Shown here in pieces: positions 4,697-9,074 of a stretch of DNA of 9,074 nucleotides; position 1 is the first letter of the stretch; each line of letters starts with the position of its first letter. This DNA comes from an uncultured Eubacteriales bacterium. Its GTDB lineage: Bacteria; Bacillota; Clostridia; Oscillospirales; Oscillospiraceae. The stretch spans positions 1-9,074 of the forward strand of contig URAM01000043.1 of NCBI GenBank assembly GCA_900545815.1. Reading direction: 5' to 3'. The notes under the pieces are model-generated. The model was not told the DNA's origin. It saw nothing but the letters and a program-made list of their open reading frames with translations, and did no database searches. Position numbers and translations under genes: made by a program.

Positions 4697-4740
4697 TGGT
4701 ACGCGAGAAGGGATTCGAACCCCCGACCTTTTGGTTCGTA
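4697..4740. other. Putative attachment site in the 3' half of tRNA-Arg
   Basis: Tyrosine integrases of this kind usually recombine within the anticodon-to-3'-end part of a tRNA, and the integrase lies just outside it. The crossover repeat cannot be defined because the other end of the element is not in the window; no second copy of this segment occurs here. Confidence 0.4.
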
Positions 4741-4773
4741 GCCAAACACTCTATCCAACTGAGCTACTCGCGC
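4697..4773 (-). tRNA. tRNA-Arg (anticodon ACG), CCA encoded
   Basis: On the minus strand the acceptor stem GCGCGAG pairs with CTCGCGT (one G-U), followed by discriminator A and CCA. The D arm has AGCTCAGTTGGAT, the anticodon stem is TTTGG/CCAAA with loop CTACGAA (anticodon ACG), and the T arm contains GGTTCGAATCC. The 77-nt gene is intact, as expected when an element restores the 3' end on integration. ACG is read as ICG and serves the main CGN arginine codons. Confidence 0.95.
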
Positions 4774-4800
4774 ATATCGCCGTTTCCTGACGACTCGATT

Positions 4801-4829
4801 ATAATAGCACAGTTCCAAAAGGAATGCAA
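4801..4829 (-). promoter_or_regulatory. Promoter of tRNA-Arg
   Basis: On the minus strand TTGCAT (4829-4824), a 17-base spacer and TATTAT (4806-4801) precede the tRNA by 27 bases. This gives the tRNA its own transcription, independent of ftsK. Confidence 0.7.
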
Positions 4830-4899
4830 GTGTTTTTTTGATTTTTTCAAAAAACTTTTCGGTCGGTGGATTTCCCTGGAAAACAGCGTGGAAAACGGC

Positions 4900-7809
4900 T
4901 CACAGCCCGTCCTCCTCGCTCTCCGTCCAGGGCAGGTCAGCCTCGGCGTCGGCTGCGGCACTCATGGCCTGCGCCATGGCTAACTCCTCTTGGTCGCCGC
5001 CCTGGCGGAGCTTGCGCTCCTGCCAGGCTTCCTTGGTCATGAGCACCTCCCGTGGTTTGGAGCCTTGGAAGGGGCCAACGATGCCATCCTCCTCCATCTG
5101 ATCCACCAGACGGGCGGCACGGGAGTAGCCCAGCTTCAAACGGCGCTGGAGCATGGAGACAGACGCCATGCCAGTGTTGACAATGACCTCAACAGCGTCC
5201 TCGTACATCTCGTCTCGGTCGGATTCCACCGTTGGTTCATTGGCCGCCGCTTTGCCGCCCTTGCCGTTCTTCTCGTTGGCCTGGGCATTGGCTTCCACCT
5301 GCTGGATGACCTCATCGCTGTAATCCGCCTGGAAGTGTTCCTTAATGTACTCGGTGACGGCGGACACTTCTTCGTCCTCGATGAGACAGCCCTGGACACG
5401 TCTGGGCTTGCCACTGCCCACGGGGTAATAGAGCATATCCCCCTTGCCTACCAGCTTCTCCGCACCGGAGGTATCCAGGATGATACGGGATTCCAGGGAG
5501 GAGGCCACGGCGAAGGCGATGCGGGAAGGGATATTGGCCTTCATCAGGCCAGTGATGACGTCAGACGAAGGACGCTGGGTGGCGATGATCAGGTGGACGC
5601 CGGCAGCACGCCCCATCTGGGCAATGCGGCAGATGGATTCCTCCACCTCTTTCGCCGCCACCAACATCAGGTCGGCCAGCTCGTCGATGACCACCACGAT
5701 CTTGGGCAGCTTGGTCAGCGTCGGGTCGTCTTCTTCTGCGATGGCTTTGTTATAGACCTCCAAATCCCGCACATGCCGCTCAGAGAACAAGCGATAGCGT
5801 TTCATCATCTCGGTGACCGCCCACTGCAAGGCGCCGGCGGCCTTTTTCGGGTCGGTGACCACGGGGATGAGCAGGTGGGGGATGCCATTATAGACACTCA
5901 GCTCCACCATTTTCGGATCCACCATGATCAGACGCACCTCGTCAGGGGTGGCGCGGTAGAGCAGGGAGATGATGAGGGAGTTGGTGCAGACGCTCTTACC
6001 GGAGCCGGTGGTGCCGGCGATGAGCAGATGGGGCAGCTTGGTGATGTTCCCTACCACGCATTTGCCAGAGATGTCCTTGCCCACAGCAAAGGCAACCTTG
6101 GAGGGGTGGGTGCGGAACTCGTCTGACTCGATGACCTCTCGGATGGGGACGGGAACGGTGGTCTTGTTGGGTACTTCTACCCCCACCACCGAGTTTTTCC
6201 CAGGGATGGGCGCAATGCGGACGCTGACGGCGCCCAGGCTCAAGGCGATGTCTCCGGCCAGATTGGTAACCTTATTGAGCTTCACGCCCCGTTTCAGCTC
6301 CAGCTCATATCGGGTGACCGATGGCCCCTGCTCGTAGTCGATGATCTGCGCCTCGATGCCGAAGGAACGGATGGTTTCCTGGAGGAGCGTCTGCGTCTCG
6401 ATGACTTCGCTGGTGACCCCCTGTTCCGCCTGCTTGGCAGGCTCGTGGAGGAGGTAGCTGGGGGGATAATAATACTTCCCCGGCTCCTCCAAGGCGGCGG
6501 AGGGCAATTCTACCGTCATTTCCGCCTCGTTCAGCGGAGTGCGCTCCCCGTCCTCCGGCTGGAAGTCCACGTCAGGGCCGGCGGGCATCCATTTCCGCTC
6601 CGGCTCCCGTTCTCCGGAGCGCACTTCTGCCGGAGTGGCACGCTGACGCTCCTGGAAGAAGGAGCCCGTCTGGGGGGTGAAGCAGGTTTTCTCCACATCC
6701 TGCCAGGTGTCCTCCCCTTCCCCGTACCAGGGGAAGTCCTCTGTCTCCGCCAGCGGCTCTGCTTGGGTGGGTTCCCACGCTTGGGCATCCATTGGCTGTG
6801 CTGGCTGAGCCGATTCAGCCGGTTCTGCGGACTGATCTTGGGGCAGGGTGGGCGCTTCCGGCGTCCAGATGGCATCCAACGGAGTCTCCTTGCTGGGCTT
6901 AGGTTCCTCCACCGCCTTCTTCTCCTTCATAGACTTCCAATCGGCATCGCTGGCCATGGGAATGTCGATCTCGGTGGGAAAGCGGGTGGGCGTGGGCTTG
7001 ATGTCCAGCTTGGTGACGGTGACCGCCGGTTTCGGGTCGCCCACAAGGGGCAGCGGGTCAGGCTGCTGCTTGGGACGGCGGGGGAGCTTTTCCATGGGGT
7101 CGGTATTCTGGATGTAGTCGTCAGGGGAATAGGCGGCACGCTCCGCCTTCTCCTTGGCCTTTTTCTTCTTCTCCCGATAGCGCTGGGCACGGTACTCGTT
7201 GAGCATATGCACCAGCTCCGTAGGGCCGATGCGCCGCAGCCCTAAGACGCAGCAGAGCAGACCCAGCAGGAGCAGGATCATAGCGCCCACGCTGCTGAAC
7301 ACCTTGGTCAGCAGGACGGAGAGCATTCCGGACAGGGCGCCGCCGGAGCTGAGGGCTGCGCCGGACTCCCAGAGGGCGGGAAGGACGCTGGTTTTTAAGG
7401 CGTAATCCCCCTCGCACAGAGCCGTATGGACGGCAGCGCCCACAAAGAGGGGCACCAGCAGGCAGAGCACGATCTGCAGCCGCACGGGGCGTCCAAAGTG
7501 GCGAAAGAGCTTGATGGAGATGAGCAGGAGCATGACAGGCATAAGCCAGAAGCCGAAGCCGAACAGCCCCTTTTCCAAGGTGGCCAGGCCGTTGATGAAG
7601 ATGGCCTGGGAGTTGAAGTAGCCCAAGGCGGAGAAGATGGCCAGGAGCAGGCAGATGACCGCTCCCACTTCTCGGTAGATGGGTGGTTTTTTGGGTGGTT
7701 TGGTCTTTCGTTTGGTGGTGGATTGGCTGCCGCTCTTAGGGGCGGCTTTTCCCTTGGCACTGGTGGGTTTCGCCTTTCCAGTGCCAGTCTTCTTTTGTGT
7801 TGCAGGCAT
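4900..7809 (-). CDS. ftsK: DNA translocase FtsK/SpoIIIE, 969 aa
   Basis: Membrane-anchored ATPase that pumps chromosomal DNA through the division or sporulation septum. The basic Lys/Thr-rich N-terminus (1-45) is followed by hydrophobic segments at about 48-66, 86-102, 111-130 and 159-190, the usual four-helix anchor. A Pro/Glu-rich linker (about 225-450) leads to the motor: alpha/beta domains from about 465, Walker A GTTGSGKS at 599-606, Walker B VVVIDE at 705-710, and ATQRPSSDVITG at 743-754. The gamma winged-helix domain (about 865-925: EVIVNTGMASVSMLQRRLKL, YSRAARLVDQMEEDGIVGP) reads oriented sequences such as SRS/KOPS. Length is longer than B. subtilis SpoIIIE because of the linker. The start is ATG 7809 after GAGGGG. 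It lies 37 bases downstream of uppP, probably in one operon. Whether this organism uses it in vegetative division, sporulation or both cannot be told. Confidence 0.97.
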   Translation of the reverse strand: MPATQKKTGTGKAKPTSAKGKAAPKSGSQSTTKRKTKPPKKPPIYREVGAVICLLLAIFSALGYFNSQAIFINGLATLEKGLFGFGFWLMPVMLLLISIKLFRHFGRPVRLQIVLCLLVPLFVGAAVHTALCEGDYALKTSVLPALWESGAALSSGGALSGMLSVLLTKVFSSVGAMILLLLGLLCCVLGLRRIGPTELVHMLNEYRAQRYREKKKKAKEKAERAAYSPDDYIQNTDPMEKLPRRPKQQPDPLPLVGDPKPAVTVTKLDIKPTPTRFPTEIDIPMASDADWKSMKEKKAVEEPKPSKETPLDAIWTPEAPTLPQDQSAEPAESAQPAQPMDAQAWEPTQAEPLAETEDFPWYGEGEDTWQDVEKTCFTPQTGSFFQERQRATPAEVRSGEREPERKWMPAGPDVDFQPEDGERTPLNEAEMTVELPSAALEEPGKYYYPPSYLLHEPAKQAEQGVTSEVIETQTLLQETIRSFGIEAQIIDYEQGPSVTRYELELKRGVKLNKVTNLAGDIALSLGAVSVRIAPIPGKNSVVGVEVPNKTTVPVPIREVIESDEFRTHPSKVAFAVGKDISGKCVVGNITKLPHLLIAGTTGSGKSVCTNSLIISLLYRATPDEVRLIMVDPKMVELSVYNGIPHLLIPVVTDPKKAAGALQWAVTEMMKRYRLFSERHVRDLEVYNKAIAEEDDPTLTKLPKIVVVIDELADLMLVAAKEVEESICRIAQMGRAAGVHLIIATQRPSSDVITGLMKANIPSRIAFAVASSLESRIILDTSGAEKLVGKGDMLYYPVGSGKPRRVQGCLIEDEEVSAVTEYIKEHFQADYSDEVIQQVEANAQANEKNGKGGKAAANEPTVESDRDEMYEDAVEVIVNTGMASVSMLQRRLKLGYSRAARLVDQMEEDGIVGPFQGSKPREVLMTKEAWQERKLRQGGDQEELAMAQAMSAAADAEADLPWTESEEDGL

Positions 7810-7846
7810 AAAACCCCTCTTTTCTAGGTTGAAAACGCAGTTAGGC

Positions 7847-8677
7847 TCACAGCAGGATGCTGAGGATCAGAGCCAAGGCACCCACGCCCCAGCAGTAGTA
7901 GGCGAAGTTGCCGAACTTGCCCTTGTCGGTGAGCAGGTTTACCAGGCGGATGGCAAAATAGCCTACCACGGCGGAGACCACCATCCCCACCAAATAGATG
8001 GGGAGCATCCCCCAATCAACGCCCTCCTGGACGGCGTCCTTCAGGCTCAGGATATTGGCGCCGAGGACGGCGGGGAGGCTCAAGAGGAAGGAGTAGCGGA
8101 CGGCGAAGGTGCGGTCGAAGCCCCGCATGAGGCCGGCTGCGATGGTGGTGCCGGAGCGGGAGAGGCCGGGGACGGTGGCGATGGCCTGGCTCACGCCCAC
8201 TAGGAGGACGTCCACGATGGTGGCGTTCTTCTCCGTCTTCCGCCCCTTTGCCAGCCGGTCGGACAGGTAAAGCAGACAGCCGGTGGCCAGAAGGGCAAAG
8301 GCGATGAAGTAGGTGTTATAGTAGAGCTGTTCCACCGTGTCCTTGATAGGCAGGATGAGGAACAGGGGCAGGGTGCCCAGGATGACCAGGAGCACCAAGC
8401 GGCGTGCCGGTGGGGGTGTCTCGCCGGTGGGCTTGCCCAGGGCGGCGATGCCTCGGAAGAACTCCAGGATCATGTCTCGGATGTCCGTCCAATAGTAGAT
8501 AAAGACGGAGATGAGGGTGCCCAAGTGCAGGAGCACATCGAAGAACAGTCCCCCGCTCTCTGCGCTGCGCAGGCCGAAGAAATTCTGGAACAGGGACAGA
8601 TGTCCGGAGCTGGAGATGGGCAAAAATTCCGCCACGCCCTGGACGAAGCCCAGGAAGGCTGACCATAGGTAATTCAT
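7847..8677 (-). CDS. uppP: Undecaprenyl-diphosphate phosphatase UppP (BacA), 276 aa
   Basis: Integral membrane enzyme that dephosphorylates undecaprenyl diphosphate and so recycles the lipid carrier of peptidoglycan synthesis; extra copies give bacitracin tolerance in the family. The first signature, FVQGVAEFLPISSSGHL (11-27), carries Glu17 and His26. The second, VPGLSRSGTTIAAGLMRGF (169-187), carries Arg174. Hydrophobic helices run through the protein (about 45-62, 92-110, 121-138, 153-170, 195-212, 226-245, 258-276). Length is normal. The start ATG 8677 follows AGGAGG by 8-9 bases. It precedes ftsK by 37 bases with no terminator between, so the two are probably cotranscribed. Confidence 0.97.
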   Translation of the reverse strand: MNYLWSAFLGFVQGVAEFLPISSSGHLSLFQNFFGLRSAESGGLFFDVLLHLGTLISVFIYYWTDIRDMILEFFRGIAALGKPTGETPPPARRLVLLVILGTLPLFLILPIKDTVEQLYYNTYFIAFALLATGCLLYLSDRLAKGRKTEKNATIVDVLLVGVSQAIATVPGLSRSGTTIAAGLMRGFDRTFAVRYSFLLSLPAVLGANILSLKDAVQEGVDWGMLPIYLVGMVVSAVVGYFAIRLVNLLTDKGKFGNFAYYCWGVGALALILSILL

Positions 8678-8759
8678 AAACAGTACCTCCTGTGAATGCA
8701 GTTGATCGGGTGTCAGTTGGGTGTGGAGCGGATGGAAAATCCGATATCACACCAGTGTT

Positions 8760-8788
8760 ATCGTACCATAAATAGTTGCTGATTTCCA
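8760..8788 (-). promoter_or_regulatory. Probable promoter of the uppP-ftsK operon
   Basis: On the minus strand TGGAAA (8788-8783), a 17-base spacer and TACGAT (8765-8760) preceded by TGG give an extended -10 promoter of moderate quality. It leaves an mRNA leader of about 75 bases before the uppP start. The rest of 8678-8867 shows no other gene. Confidence 0.45.
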
Positions 8789-8867
8789 CTCGATTTTCCC
8801 CTGTGTCAGAAACTTTATGTTTTTGCGCTGCCGGTCGTGGGGCTTTTTGGGGGACGCCGGGAATACG

Positions 8868-8901
8868 AAAAAAGAACTTTTGCATGAAGCAAAAGTTCTT
8901 T
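8868..8901 (-). terminator. Intrinsic terminator of the tRNA-Gly/tRNA-Cys transcript
   Basis: AAAGAACTTTTGC (8871-8883) and GCAAAAGTTCTTT (8889-8901) form a perfect 13-bp stem with a 5-base loop, followed on the minus strand by T residues (8873-8868). It begins 3 bases after the CCA of tRNA-Cys. Confidence 0.85.
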
Positions 8902-8904
8902 CAG

Positions 8905-8979
<75 letters not shown>

Positions 8980-8984
8980 GTGTG

Positions 8985-9014
8985 GAAAGCAGAACCGGCA
9001 TCGGTTCTGCTTTC
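8985..9014 (-). other. Perfect 13-bp hairpin between two tRNA genes
   Basis: GAAAGCAGAACCG (8985-8997) pairs with CGGTTCTGCTTTC (9002-9014) around a GCAT loop. It occupies nearly all of the 42-base spacer. On neither strand does a clear T run follow, so it may be a processing hairpin for the tRNA precursor rather than a standard terminator. Confidence 0.6.
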
Positions 9015-9021
9015 ATTTGTT

Positions 9022-9074
9022 TGGAGCGGAAGACGAGGCTCGAACTCGCTACCTCCACCTTGGCAAGGTGGCGC
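9022..9074 (-). tRNA. tRNA-Gly (anticodon GCC), 5' part outside the window
   Basis: Visible on the minus strand are the anticodon arm CCACC-TTGCCAA-GGTGG (anticodon GCC at 9064-9062), the T arm GCGAGTTCGAGCCTCGT, the acceptor 3' strand CTTCCGC, discriminator T and encoded CCA. The D arm and 5' acceptor strand lie beyond the window end. Confidence 0.92.

Noticed and set aside
4831..4858. A/T-only inverted repeat between ftsK and tRNA-Arg as ftsK terminator
   Set aside because: The stem is almost purely A-T, adjoins the tRNA promoter, and is not followed by a clean T run on the minus strand. ftsK termination remains unassigned.
4990..6126. Plus-strand reading frame of 378 codons
   Set aside because: It is the complement of the ftsK motor domain in a GC-rich gene. 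Its His/Gly/Asp-rich product is typical of an antisense shadow.
6445..7245. Plus-strand reading frame of 266 codons
   Set aside because: It is antisense to the linker of FtsK, low in complexity, and lacks a ribosome site.

Overview
The window joins the right-hand end of an integrated temperate-phage-like element (about 1-4696) to host chromosome (about 4697-9074). AGGAGG-type ribosome sites, a SpoIIIE/FtsK translocase, a GC-rich chromosomal part and many Clostridia-like protein motifs point to a Firmicute. A gut Oscillospiraceae-type organism (Flavonifractor/Intestinimonas-like) is my inference from style; it is not proven here.

Element part. A leftward module holds the first codons of a gene cut by the window edge (1-11) and a 69-aa Cro-like HTH protein (77-286). 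A rightward module holds a 217-aa LexA/CI-type self-cleaving repressor (423-1076) and, 32 bases later, a 423-aa DUF4041 + GIY-YIG (T5orf172/Mug113) nuclease-like protein (1109-2380). The two modules diverge from a compact control region. Each promoter has a 17-bp spacer, and each spacer contains a site related to the palindrome TTCGCTTAAAGCGAA. A perfect copy of that palindrome lies over the stop codon of the Cro-like gene.

Next, on the minus strand, is a type III toxin-antitoxin locus. A ToxN/AbiQ-family endoribonuclease gene (2455-2928) is preceded by an intrinsic terminator and then by three tandem 37-nt repeats (2983-3093). The RNA of each repeat can fold as an H-type pseudoknot, and the pairing bases covary between units. 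This is the layout of a ToxI antitoxin RNA. A tyrosine recombinase gene (3361-4539) follows and runs toward the 3' end of a tRNA-Arg gene, the usual geometry of integration at a tRNA.

Chromosomal part, all on the minus strand. From right to left: partial tRNA-Gly(GCC), tRNA-Cys(GCA) with terminator, uppP (undecaprenyl-diphosphate phosphatase), ftsK/spoIIIE (DNA translocase), and tRNA-Arg(ACG) with its own promoter and a terminator hairpin.

Reading of the whole. The space between phage repressor and integrase carries two genes whose families are linked to anti-phage defence (DUF4041/GIY-YIG nuclease and ToxIN). The simplest interpretation is a prophage that protects its lysogen from other phages. 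Function is inferred from families and context, and the other end of the element is outside the window.
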